From: Planctomycetota bacterium
GTDB taxonomy: Bacteria > Planctomycetota > UBA1135 > GCA-002686595
Assembly (NCBI GenBank): GCA_012959525.1
Contig: DUDB01000029.1
Span: 1 to 64,000, forward strand
DNA length: 64,000 nt
Direction: 5' to 3'
The translations under genes were made by a program, and so were the position numbers. Position 1 is the first letter of the stretch. Each line of letters opens with the position of its first letter. The notes under the pieces were generated by a model, which was not told the origin of the DNA, made no database searches, and worked only from the letters and a program-made list of their open reading frames with translations. Of the stretch, positions 9,401-17,727 are shown in pieces.

Positions 9401-9922
9401 ATCTTCTTGGTCTACGTGGTCATGGCCAGCCAGTTTGAGTCACTCCTGCAGCCCTTCATCATCCTCTTCAGCGTGCCTCTTGCAGCCGTGGGGGTGGTCT
9501 TCACCCTGGCCTTCCTTGACGTGCCTCTCTCGGTGGTCGTCTTCATTGGGTTGATCCTGCTGGCGGGCATCGTGGTCAACAACGCCATCGTTCTGGTGGA
9601 CCGGATCAACGCTCGGCAGGCGGCTGGTCTCGGGGTAATTGAAGCCATCGTTGAGGCGGGCGAGGCACGCTTGCGCCCGATCCTGATGACCACGGCCACA
9701 ACGGTCTTGGGGCTCTTGCCCCTGACCGGTTGGCTGGCGGGTCTCCCCTTGGTCGGCTCGTTCGGCTCCGGTGAGGGAGCCGAGATGCGTGCCCCCATGG
9801 CCATCACGGTCATCGCCGGCCTGATCAGCTCCACGGTCCTCACGCTGATCGTCATACCGGTCATCTACAAGCTGATCGCGGAGCTTCCGTTTGTTGAGGC
9901 GAGGGAGAGGACCACGGCATGA
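6473..9922 (+). CDS. RND efflux transporter, first of two (AcrB/HAE-like)
   Basis: Proton-driven inner-membrane pump, 1149 residues from the ATG at 6473; the frame is open from 6401, but that part overlaps the adaptor. Twelve-helix AcrB layout with two large periplasmic loops. Helix 1 is near VATRPVAISMFFTALAVFG. Helix 4 carries LALGIGMLVDNAIVVLES, with the first proton-relay Asp retained and the second replaced by Asn. Helix 10 has GIVVNNAIVLVDRINARQ. Between helices 6 and 7 (about 8100-8385) is an unusually long, partly hydrophobic linker of about 95 residues. The gene overlaps the second pump by 4 bases (ATGA). Confidence 0.95.
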   Translation: MGPSSDQPPASAASSGRSSLLAFVATRPVAISMFFTALAVFGLVSLAKLPMDLLPEISYPTLTVRTAFPGAAPEDVEDRCSVRIQETLSTIGGLVRATSTSRAGFSDVTLEFEWGMEMTYAVQEVRDRLDGVRLPNAAERPLILRYDPNLDPILRIGLTPPEGTADSNSQFIHLRWVAEKKIKRELEGIEGVAAVQVRGGLNEEIRVSVDPGKLAAHNIDLATIATRLSQENLNASGGRIREGSTEYLVRTLNEFQDLEEIESLAIVRRGDTQIRIRDVANVQRTHAEREVITRLEGREAVEIAIYREAGANIVDVAESVRNAVFGTEKARKIAQAKRAEGKTRTRDLNWQERQQLSFLAWTLADEGELEVLSDQSTFIGAAVKDVRDAAIFGALLAIAVMWVFLRRLSSTVIIGLAIPISVTVTFAPMFLLGVSLNVMSLGGLALGIGMLVDNAIVVLESITRCRDEGDSQAKAAVRGVSEVAGAIIASTLTTVAVFAPIVFVHGISGQIFGDQAVTVVSALLVSLLVAVLFIPMLSSMGLAKAEEATEETEPTKPSEGMLSNLEWSASQLIPNVLSIAGRVALAAIALTLRGALVLGAVLGRVLSILTAPLRGAFDAAWNSLERSYPKLLRRSLDRPVLVLALAAFLTLGAWFKVDDLGVELLPEIHQGEFTAHIGLEVGTPIAVSDRLFSSLAREIGAFPEVQTTALTVGVEKDTLTREIEGDHTARLTVRLTPDHSGIEEEQKVVEAARRVFELRPEVRTVDISRPTPFALESPIAVEIRGHDLEVLGQVAEDVQDRLRSIEGLTDVRSTVRPGHPEARVTFDRDKLLEYGLDLGQVATLVRNQVMGSVDTRFVEGEERIDIRVEGDERVLTNIDSVLDLVVNPTSDRPVRLRSIAHIDETRGPAEIRRIGNSRAVVVTAASSGIDLGGLTTRIEEQLRGLDHPADVLVEMGGQKREMDEGQRSLMFALALAIFLVYVVMASQFESLLQPFIILFSVPLAAVGVVFTLAFLDVPLSVVVFIGLILLAGIVVNNAIVLVDRINARQAAGLGVIEAIVEAGEARLRPILMTTATTVLGLLPLTGWLAGLPLVGSFGSGEGAEMRAPMAITVIAGLISSTVLTLIVIPVIYKLIAELPFVEARERTTA

Positions 9923-12900
9923 GCCTCGCCCCCCAGGAGCGCGGGCTCTACGCCACCCTGGTGCGGCGACCGGTCGGGGTCGGCGTTCTCTTCGTGACGC
10001 TCATCCTGCTGGGTCTCATCGCCTACGCGCGCATCCCGCTGCAGATGATGCCCGATGGAATCAGCGGCTCGCGCCTGACCGTGATGGTCTCCCACCCGGG
10101 CTCTTCAGCCAGCGAGAACGAGGAGAAGGTCGCGAGGGTGATCGAAGAGCAGTTCCGCACTCTTCCGGATCTGAAGGACATCTCCTCCCGGTCCAGCGAA
10201 GGCTCGGTGGACATAAGCGTCAGCTTCAACGGCTCCAGCGACATGGGACTGGCCAAGGCCGAGTTGCGGGATCGGATCGAGCGCGCACGGCCCAACTTGC
10301 CCTCCACCGTTGATCGGATATTCGTCTGGGCTCACGGCGATGGCGACCTGCCGATGATGTTCCTGGGCTTTCTCATCGCCGAGCGCACGCCGGAGATGGA
10401 CTACCTGCTCGAGCATGAGATCCAACGGCGCATCGAAGCGGTGGACGGCGTCAGTCGCGTCCAGATTTTCGGCACCCTCGAGGATTCCGTACGCATCCTC
10501 CTGGATGAAGACAGGGTGCGCGCTGCGCGCCTTGACATCGGATCCCTTGTGGCGGCGCTCATGCGCGACAACTTCGCGCAGCCCATGGGCGAAGTGACTG
10601 ATGGCGGGAGGCGCTTCTTGCTGCGCTCGGACATGCGCATGCGTTCGTTCGCCGAGATAGAGAACTACCCCATCCGCGAGGGGTTACGCCTGAAGGACGT
10701 CGCCTCGGTCGTCCGCGCCAAGACCGTTCGGGACCAGCTGACACGCATCGACGGTCGCGACGCCTACTACGGCATGATCCAGAAGGAGTCCACGGCCAAC
10801 ATGGTTGAGGTCTCCCACGCCTTGCGGGATCTGTTCGAGGACTTCGAGACGGATCCGAAGCTGACTGGGAAGATAGGTGTGAGCGTGTTCTTCGATCAGG
10901 CGAAGTTCATCGAGGTCTCCCTGGGCCAACTCAGCCAGACGGCCCTATGGGGTGGCGGACTGTCGGTCCTCGTGCTGCTCATGTTCCTGCGACGCGTGCG
11001 CATGACCCTGTGCGTAGCCCTCTCGATCCCCGCATCGGCCCTCCTGGCCATCACCTGGGAGCACTTCACCGGCGGCTCCTTCAACGTCTTGACCATGACC
11101 GGGCTGACCCTGGGGATCGGCATGCTGGTGGACAACTCCGTCGTTGTCATGGAGAGCATTGCGCGTCAACGCAGTGAGGGGAAAGGGCCCCTGGATGCGG
11201 CCGTGAGCGGGGCGCGGGACGTCGGCCTCGCGATCTCCCTGGCTACGCTGACAACCGTGGTCGTCTTCCTGCCTCTGATCTTCATGGGGGGCGACCCCAT
11301 GCTGCGCGTCATGTTGGGAGCCATGGGCATCCCACTGTGCATCTCCTTGCTGGTCAGCCTGTTCGTCGCCCTCATTTTCCTGCCGGTCGTCTCGGCGCGC
11401 ATCCTCGGAGAGCGCTCTCAGACGGCCGAGCGCATCGCCACGATCATGGGCGGTGTCATGCTCGTGCCAGTGCGCGCCATCGCTGGTCTGATCACTGTTC
11501 CCCGCGCCGCCTTCCACTGGGGGTTGGCCGCTGGCCACCGTGCGATTCGCCTGAGCCTGCGACTGCTCGTCCCCTTGCGCTGGCCTCTGTCCGCCGCACT
11601 ACTTGGAGCCGGAGCACTGGCCCTGGGACGCGCGGGCCCCGCGCGAGATCTGGTACAGCAGATGAACGGCCTGGGCGTTCCCTCACTTGCGGCCAGCCTG
11701 TCCGTCAACGGGGGCACGAGCGCCGCGGCAGGGAGCATCATCGCCGCGCTGCTTCTGATCTTCGTCGCACCGCGGTGGCGCAGACGTCCTGGTCTTCCGC
11801 CCCAGCGCCCTTCGAGGCTGCGGCCGCAGGGCACCTCCGTCCTGGCCTGGATCCAGGAGGCCAACCGCTCCCTGTTGACCTGGACCATGCGGCATCGCTT
11901 GCTCGCCAGCCTCGCCGCCATGGGCGCCCTCTCATCCGTCTCGATCCCCATGGGCAAGATGAGCATGGCGGCGTTCGGGCGCGAGGAGGAATCCAGCCAG
12001 GTCGAGATCCGGTTGGACATGGAAGACAACTTCACTCTCGCTGAGGTCAGCGACGAGATCGCCCTCTACGAAGGCCAGCTCGAAGGCATGCGCGAAGAGC
12101 TGGGTTTTGCACACATGGTGACGCGCTTCCGGGTCGGTGGCGGGAAGCTTGAACTCCAATGGGATGACCGTCCCGGAGTCGAGAAGATGGAAGCCACTCG
12201 CGCTCGGCTGCGCAAAGAACTGCAACCGCGACCGGGCCAGAAACTCATCTTCTCGAAAGAAACCGGTATGGACGTGGCCTCACGCCAATTCGTCCACTTC
12301 CAACTGCGGGGCACGAACCCTGAGCAACTCGAGCAGTTTGGCATGCAGGCCGTGAAGATCCTGCGCAACGTACCCGGGTTGGCCGATGTGACCACGTCCC
12401 TTGAGAGTGCGCCCGAGCAGGTGCGCCTACAGATCGATCGTGAGGCGGCGACGACCTATGGAGTCACGTCCAACGCCGCCATCCAAAGCCTGACCTGGGC
12501 CCTGCGTGGAGCGGCCCTGCCGCGCTACCAGGACGTCGATCGCGAGCTGCCCCTGATTATCGAATACGACGAAGAAGAGGTGGCAGGCCTCGACACGATT
12601 CGGGACTTGAGCGTGTTCACCGCGACCAGCGTCGTGCCCCTCTCGGCCTTCAGCGAAATTGAGTTCCAGCCAGGGGCCGGGCAGATCCGCCGCTGGAACG
12701 GAAAGATCACCTTCGACATCCAGGCCCGGGTCGACAATCCCTCGCGCCAGACGGAGCTGGTCAAGGCGGGCTACGCAGCCCTCCAGGCCCTAGAGATGCC
12801 ACGTGGGTTCAGCCTCGGCATGGACGACTCCGCAGCGGCACGCCAAGCGGAGGAGGTCAACGAACTGACCAACGCCCTCCTGCTCTCGGTCGTGCTGATT

Positions 12901-13404
12901 TTTCTGCTCATGGGCATCCTCTTTGAGTCCTTGCTGCTGCCCATCTCCGTCCTGACCACGATCCCCTTCGCCATCCTGGGTGCGCTGTGGACCATCTATC
13001 TAACGGGCACCACCATGGACTCGGTGGGCTTCATCGGTCTGATCATTCTCGTAGGCGTCGTAGTGAACAACGGCATCGTCCTAATCGACAAGATCCACCG
13101 CAGCAGGGGGTCGACGGCAAATCGCACGGAAGCTGTTCTCGCAGGCAGCGCGGCGCGCGTGCGTCCCATCCTGATGACCGCCCTGACGACGGTCTTCGGC
13201 TTGCTGCCCATGGCCCTGGGCGAAGCCAGCAACGACGGAATCGACTACCGCGCCCTGGCGACGTGCGTAGCGGGAGGACTGGTGATATCCACCTTCTTCA
13301 CGCTCTGGATCGTGCCTCTCGCCTACACGGTAATGGACGATCTGACGCACACGCTGGGCGGCACTCTGCGCAGCAATCTCCCGGGCGGCCGCAAGCGCTC
13401 CTGA
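9919..13404 (+). CDS. RND efflux transporter, second of two (AcrB/HAE-like)
   Basis: 1161 residues, the same family as the preceding gene but clearly diverged. Helix 4 has GIGMLVDNSVVVMES and helix 10 has GVVVNNGIVLIDKIHRSRG. Periplasmic porter segments start at ASVSVNG-type and GISGSRLTVMVSHPGSS-type strands after helix 1. The linker between helices 6 and 7 (about 11405-11890) is about 160 residues and holds two or three extra hydrophobic stretches, far longer than in AcrB. Tandem pumps with one adaptor recall MdtBC heterotrimers, so a mixed pump is plausible. The ATGA overlap supports matched expression. Confidence 0.94.
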   Translation: MSLAPQERGLYATLVRRPVGVGVLFVTLILLGLIAYARIPLQMMPDGISGSRLTVMVSHPGSSASENEEKVARVIEEQFRTLPDLKDISSRSSEGSVDISVSFNGSSDMGLAKAELRDRIERARPNLPSTVDRIFVWAHGDGDLPMMFLGFLIAERTPEMDYLLEHEIQRRIEAVDGVSRVQIFGTLEDSVRILLDEDRVRAARLDIGSLVAALMRDNFAQPMGEVTDGGRRFLLRSDMRMRSFAEIENYPIREGLRLKDVASVVRAKTVRDQLTRIDGRDAYYGMIQKESTANMVEVSHALRDLFEDFETDPKLTGKIGVSVFFDQAKFIEVSLGQLSQTALWGGGLSVLVLLMFLRRVRMTLCVALSIPASALLAITWEHFTGGSFNVLTMTGLTLGIGMLVDNSVVVMESIARQRSEGKGPLDAAVSGARDVGLAISLATLTTVVVFLPLIFMGGDPMLRVMLGAMGIPLCISLLVSLFVALIFLPVVSARILGERSQTAERIATIMGGVMLVPVRAIAGLITVPRAAFHWGLAAGHRAIRLSLRLLVPLRWPLSAALLGAGALALGRAGPARDLVQQMNGLGVPSLAASLSVNGGTSAAAGSIIAALLLIFVAPRWRRRPGLPPQRPSRLRPQGTSVLAWIQEANRSLLTWTMRHRLLASLAAMGALSSVSIPMGKMSMAAFGREEESSQVEIRLDMEDNFTLAEVSDEIALYEGQLEGMREELGFAHMVTRFRVGGGKLELQWDDRPGVEKMEATRARLRKELQPRPGQKLIFSKETGMDVASRQFVHFQLRGTNPEQLEQFGMQAVKILRNVPGLADVTTSLESAPEQVRLQIDREAATTYGVTSNAAIQSLTWALRGAALPRYQDVDRELPLIIEYDEEEVAGLDTIRDLSVFTATSVVPLSAFSEIEFQPGAGQIRRWNGKITFDIQARVDNPSRQTELVKAGYAALQALEMPRGFSLGMDDSAAARQAEEVNELTNALLLSVVLIFLLMGILFESLLLPISVLTTIPFAILGALWTIYLTGTTMDSVGFIGLIILVGVVVNNGIVLIDKIHRSRGSTANRTEAVLAGSAARVRPILMTALTTVFGLLPMALGEASNDGIDYRALATCVAGGLVISTFFTLWIVPLAYTVMDDLTHTLGGTLRSNLPGGRKRS

Positions 13405-13513
13405 GCAACATTTGGAGCCTTGAGGCTGCGCCCATGCAGGGTCCAGCCTAGACTTGTCCCTCGCGTTCGGCTCCTTCCCACCCCCCACCTCTCCCTCCGG
13501 TCCGACCCGGCCC

Positions 13514-14041
13514 ATGGCACGCAACCCCTCAAGTCCCGGTCAACCCACGTGTCCGCCTCTGGCGACTGGCACGCGGCTGGCAGTGGTGGTGTCCGAGTTT
13601 CACTCGGAGCTGACCCTCGCCATGCTGGAGAGTGCCCAGGGAGTCTGGAATGCGGCGGGTCTGCCCGCCAAGGACCTGGAGGTGGCGCGAGTGCCCGGCG
13701 CATTCGAGCTCCCCCTTGTCGCCCGCCGCTTCGCCCGGCGAGCGGACATCGATGCCGTGGTCTGCCTCGGCCTAGTGCTCAAGGGCGAGACAACCCACGA
13801 CCAGTGGGTCGCCCACGCGGCCACCGAGGGCATACTAAAAGTTGGACTCGATACGGACACGCCGGTTCTGTTCGGCGTCCTGACCTGCGACACCCTCGAG
13901 CAGGCCCGCGCCCGTGCTCTGCCTGAATCCATGGGGGGCATCCACGATAAGGGTGGTGAGTTGGCGCGCGCGACCCTGCAAGTCCTAGCCGCCTTGGACG
14001 TGGCGGACGGAACAACATCCGGCGAACAGGAGCAGAATTGA
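13514..14041 (+). CDS. ribH: 6,7-dimethyl-8-ribityllumazine synthase
   Basis: Condenses 5-amino-6-ribitylaminouracil with 3,4-dihydroxy-2-butanone 4-phosphate in riboflavin synthesis. 175 residues from the ATG at 13514 (a TTG at 13454 would add 20 Pro/Ser-rich residues that look non-coding). Motifs: RVPGAFELPL, CLGLVLKGETTHDQWVAHA with the catalytic His, and PVLFGVLTCDTLEQA. The aromatic residue that usually follows the catalytic His is Asp here. The gene overlaps nusB by 4 bases, a common ribH-nusB pairing. No FMN riboswitch is visible upstream. Confidence 0.95.
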   Translation: MARNPSSPGQPTCPPLATGTRLAVVVSEFHSELTLAMLESAQGVWNAAGLPAKDLEVARVPGAFELPLVARRFARRADIDAVVCLGLVLKGETTHDQWVAHAATEGILKVGLDTDTPVLFGVLTCDTLEQARARALPESMGGIHDKGGELARATLQVLAALDVADGTTSGEQEQN

Positions 14042-14511
14042 AGAGCCGTACACGAGCAAGGCAACTGGCGCTGCAGTTCCTGTACCAGGTAGACCTCCTG
14101 GGGCAGGAGAAGATCGAGGATCTGACGGGATTCCTGCAAGGGGAGGAGAAGAAGGGCGAAGCGCGCACCTATGCCCGGCACCTGGTAGAGGGCACGCTGG
14201 AGGCACGCGAGAGCCTGGATGCAACCATCCAATCCGTCGCCCAGAACTGGAAGATCTCCCGCATGGCGGTGATTGACCGGAACGTCCTGAGACTGGCGAC
14301 CTTTGAGCTGCTGAAGTGTGACGACATCCCCCCCAACGTGGCCATCAACGAGGCCATCGAGCTGGGCAAGCGCTTCTCCACCGCGCAGTCCGGGTCCTTC
14401 ATCAATGGCATCCTCGACAAGATCAAGAGCCTGGACCAGGGAGACCAGCCTCTGGAGAGCGTGACTCCAGAGGCTGGAGCCGACAGCCCTGAAGAGCCGG
14501 AGACCCCGTGA
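14038..14511 (+). CDS. nusB: Transcription antitermination factor NusB
   Basis: Small helical RNA-binding protein that joins NusE/S10 on boxA in rRNA antitermination. 157 residues. Starts at TTG 14038 with AGGAG seven bases upstream inside ribH. Conserved blocks: SRTRARQLALQFLYQVD at the N-terminus, then AQNWKISRMAVIDRNVLRLA and PPNVAINEAIELGKRF followed by SGSFINGILDKI. Acidic, Pro-rich tail of about 25 residues after the fold. Overlaps ftsY by 4 bases. Confidence 0.96.
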   Translation: MKSRTRARQLALQFLYQVDLLGQEKIEDLTGFLQGEEKKGEARTYARHLVEGTLEARESLDATIQSVAQNWKISRMAVIDRNVLRLATFELLKCDDIPPNVAINEAIELGKRFSTAQSGSFINGILDKIKSLDQGDQPLESVTPEAGADSPEEPETP

Positions 14512-15443
14512 GCCTCTTCCAGCGCCTCGCCCAGCGCTTGGCTAGCACACGTGGGGCCCTTGCCGATGGCCTCTCGTCCCTCTTTCGCGGAGGCCGGCCC
14601 ATCGACGATGAGCTGCTGGGAGAGCTGGAGCGGCTGCTCTACACCGCTGATCTCGGGCCCACGGCCACGGCCGTCACCGCCGAACTCAAGCGCCTCCATG
14701 GGCGCGGTGAACTGCACGGGGAAGAAGACGTGCGTCAGGCCCTGCACACCATGCTCATGGAGCGCATGGAGCAGGACAGCGGCGAGGTGGACCTCGACAC
14801 CCACTCCCCGACGGTAATCCTCGTGGTCGGCGTCAACGGCTCGGGCAAGACGACGACCATCGCCAAGCTCGCTCACCGCTTTCAGGAGGCAGGCAAGAGC
14901 GTGCTGCTGGGCGCAGCGGACACCTACCGCGCCGCAGCCGCCGACCAATTGGAGATCTGGGCCGAGCGCAATGGTGCCCAGCTCGTTCGACAGCACACGG
15001 ATCGGGCCGACCCGGCGGCGGTTGCCTTCGATGCGGTAACCGCTGGAGTGGCCCGCGAGGTCGACGTCGTATTGATCGATACGGCCGGACGCCTGCACAC
15101 GCAGAAGAACCTGATGGATGAGCTCGATAAGGTGCGGCGCGTCATCGACAAGTGCCTGCCCGGAGCCCCACACCACACCTGGCTCGTGCTCGATGGCACC
15201 AACGGTCAGAACGCCATTCAGCAGGCACGGCACTTCACGGAGTCCGTGGACGTGTCGGGCCTGATCGTCGCCAAGCTCGACGGCACCGCGCGCGGCGGCG
15301 CGCTGTTCGGTATCAAGGAGGCCCTTGGCTTGCCCGTGCTCTACGTCGGAACCGGCGAACAGCTTGAACTGCTGGAGGTCTTCGAACCGGAGGCCTTCGT
15401 GAATGCGATCGTCTCTGCCGGTCTGGAAACACCGAGCGACTGA
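14508..15443 (+). CDS. ftsY: Signal recognition particle receptor FtsY
   Basis: SRP-type GTPase that docks Ffh-ribosome complexes at the membrane. 311 residues from GTG, so it is the short type lacking the acidic A domain of E. coli FtsY. N domain about residues 1-95; G domain with P-loop GVNGSGKTTTIAKLA, ADTYRAAAADQLEIW, the switch motif DTAGRLHTQKNLMDEL and AKLDGTARGGALFG. It is translationally coupled to nusB. The following membrane protein starts 40 bases later. Confidence 0.96.
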   Translation: MSLFQRLAQRLASTRGALADGLSSLFRGGRPIDDELLGELERLLYTADLGPTATAVTAELKRLHGRGELHGEEDVRQALHTMLMERMEQDSGEVDLDTHSPTVILVVGVNGSGKTTTIAKLAHRFQEAGKSVLLGAADTYRAAAADQLEIWAERNGAQLVRQHTDRADPAAVAFDAVTAGVAREVDVVLIDTAGRLHTQKNLMDELDKVRRVIDKCLPGAPHHTWLVLDGTNGQNAIQQARHFTESVDVSGLIVAKLDGTARGGALFGIKEALGLPVLYVGTGEQLELLEVFEPEAFVNAIVSAGLETPSD

Positions 15444-15483
15444 CTGCAGCGAATCAGCCCACGACCCCACGACCGCCCTCCCC

Positions 15484-17727
15484 ATGGCCTCCCACGAGCA
15501 CTCCACTTCGAAGCCCACGGACCTGGATGGGTTGCAGGGCTGGTTGGTAGCCCTCCCGGCCCTCGTGCTGGCCTTGCCCGGCCGCGCCTCCCTGCTGAGG
15601 GACGTCCCCACCACCACCTCGGCGGCAGCGGGCATCCTGGCTCTTTCCTGCCTGCCCGCCCTGGGAATCCTGGCCCTGCGCCGGCAACCGATTCAACTGC
15701 GTGGTCTGTTGCTCTGGTTGGCCCTCATGCTGGTAGCCACAGTGGGAGCACGCACGGCAGCGGATCCATTCGAAGCTCGGCGTGCGCTCGTGGGCCTGAC
15801 CGCGGGCATCGGACTTGTCCTGGCAGGCGCCAGCCTTGGAGAGGCGGGGCGCCTGAATCTCATCCGTGGGCTCTGCGTGGCGAGCGGCATGCTGTTGATC
15901 GACACGCTGCTGGATTGGTTTGGAAGTGGAGCACACGTACCCCTGGGAAACAGCGGGGACCTGTCAGAGGCGGTCCTGCCCGGCGCCGTCCTAGCCCTGA
16001 TCGGAGCGGGCACCCTGCCGCGCGCCTGGAGAGGGCTCGCCCTGCTCATGGGAGTGGGGACGATCCTGCTCATGGGATGCACACCGGTCATCGCGGGGCT
16101 CGTCGCCCTCTTGGGAACGGGGCTGCTGTGCTTCTTCACCGGCCGTTCGTCCTCCTCACCGGAAGTCCCCTGGGCCAGGAACCTGCTCCTGGTGGGAATC
16201 GGGGGCTGGCTCGTGCTGGCAGCAAGCTCCATCAATCGGGGCACGGGTTCCGTTGCGAGTGAGGAGCCCACCGCAACCGTGGCCACCGCGCCTGGAAGTT
16301 CGGGGGGCGTCAAGGTGCGCGCCCTCATCTGGGCCAGCCTGCCCGCAGTGGTTGGCGATGCGCCTTGGCTCGGTCACGGGCCTGGTCAGTTCAGGCGCGT
16401 CTACCCCCTTTATCGCGACCCCGTGGAGTTGGAGCTCTCCAGCCACGGACGCAGCGAGCCCACTCCGATCGAGGTCGAGCACGCCCACAACGACTGGATC
16501 CAGCCTTTCGTGGAGTGGGGCCTGCTCGCAGGTCTGGCCTGGATGGGACTCCTCCTGATCACCGCTCGTCGAGCCCTGGCTCTCCTGGCCCGGCCCGACC
16601 CGGGCGCACGCGCCCTTGCCGCAGCCACGCTCGCCGTCCTGATTAACGCTCTCTTCAACTCCACTCTGCTCTACGGCGTGGCCTCCCCCGCCTGGGCCTG
16701 GCCTCTCGTGGGAGTGTGCCTCGGCTGCCAGCCGGCCGATTCCAGCAGCCGACTCGCCCGCCGCGCTGGCATGCTCGCCCCTGGCCTGGTGCTGTTGATC
16801 CTGCTCGCCAACGCGCGGAGCGCGCTCGCCTTCTACAGGCACGGGGCGCACTTGGCCCTAGTCGTGACGGCCCCGGTGGTGGAGACGAACGGAGTGGCCC
16901 GGCAAGCCCCGGAGACCATCGGGCCTCATATCACAAGGGCCCTGCAGGCCGTCCCCGATTCCGTGGTAGCCCTTGAGAAGTACCACCAACTGCAACGCGC
17001 CACGGGGGCTGCCCCCGAGGAGCGCCGCGTCACTTTGTCGCGCATCCTCTCCGCCCGGCCCAACTCCGTGGGTCCGCTGATGGAGCGCGGCGTTCTCGCC
17101 GCCCAGGAAGGAAACGTGGCCGAGGCGCTCGCCGTCTTCGCACGCGCCAGGGCGGTGGATCCCGAGAACGCCACACTGCGCCGCAATGAACTGATGCTGG
17201 CCGTGGACGTGGGTGGGCTCGAAGAGGTTCGAAAGTTGCGTGATGCACTCCTAGCCAAAGGACAGGCGGAGCGAGGCTGGTTCGAGCAAGTGGCCGCACA
17301 CGCCCTGATGAATGGGCGCATCGTGGTGGGCCGGGCGCTGTTGAGCTTGGAGGCTGACGCATGGCAACACGGCGAAGAGCTCCTGGCTCAGAGTCAGCTG
17401 GCCGGCCGGGCAGACACTCGCTTGGGAGAGGCCTTCGTGACCGCCAGCAACGCGCTCTTCGCCCGCGACCACGCTGCCCGCGGGGACTTTGAGAGCGCTC
17501 GCAGGCTCTACCGTCAAGCTCTGCGCAGCTCGGAGAAGTACCCGGACCTGCCCGGACGGGGTCGGCGTCTGCGGCTGGAGTTGGCGGGTGTCCTGTGCAA
17601 GCTCGGCCGTGAAGCGGAGGCCAAGAGCCTGCTCGAAGGGTGGAGCGCTTCGGGGGTGCACGACCTGCGCGACCTGCCGGAGTGGGCTGGCCAGGCCCTC
17701 CTCGATGCGGGCTTGCTCGGGACCTAG
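15484..17727 (+). CDS. O-antigen ligase/polymerase-like (Wzy_C) membrane protein with a TPR tail
   Basis: 747 residues from the ATG at 15484. About ten hydrophobic helices span residues 10-450. The large loop has the Wzy_C-type signature GHGPGQFRRVYPLYRDP followed by EHAHNDWIQPFVEWGLLAG, which is the conserved core of O-antigen ligase and polymerase enzymes. After residue 470 comes a soluble helical region with TPR-like repeats (for example GNVAEALAVFARARAVDPEN). The probable role is joining or polymerising surface glycans at the periplasmic face. It converges tail-to-tail with the YfhO-family gene, overlapping by 4 bases. The exact substrate is unknown. Confidence 0.82.
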   Translation: MASHEHSTSKPTDLDGLQGWLVALPALVLALPGRASLLRDVPTTTSAAAGILALSCLPALGILALRRQPIQLRGLLLWLALMLVATVGARTAADPFEARRALVGLTAGIGLVLAGASLGEAGRLNLIRGLCVASGMLLIDTLLDWFGSGAHVPLGNSGDLSEAVLPGAVLALIGAGTLPRAWRGLALLMGVGTILLMGCTPVIAGLVALLGTGLLCFFTGRSSSSPEVPWARNLLLVGIGGWLVLAASSINRGTGSVASEEPTATVATAPGSSGGVKVRALIWASLPAVVGDAPWLGHGPGQFRRVYPLYRDPVELELSSHGRSEPTPIEVEHAHNDWIQPFVEWGLLAGLAWMGLLLITARRALALLARPDPGARALAAATLAVLINALFNSTLLYGVASPAWAWPLVGVCLGCQPADSSSRLARRAGMLAPGLVLLILLANARSALAFYRHGAHLALVVTAPVVETNGVARQAPETIGPHITRALQAVPDSVVALEKYHQLQRATGAAPEERRVTLSRILSARPNSVGPLMERGVLAAQEGNVAEALAVFARARAVDPENATLRRNELMLAVDVGGLEEVRKLRDALLAKGQAERGWFEQVAAHALMNGRIVVGRALLSLEADAWQHGEELLAQSQLAGRADTRLGEAFVTASNALFARDHAARGDFESARRLYRQALRSSEKYPDLPGRGRRLRLELAGVLCKLGREAEAKSLLEGWSASGVHDLRDLPEWAGQALLDAGLLGT

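Noticed and set aside
13405-13513. FMN riboswitch upstream of ribH
   Set aside because: The gap is only 109 bases and lacks the conserved RFN motifs.
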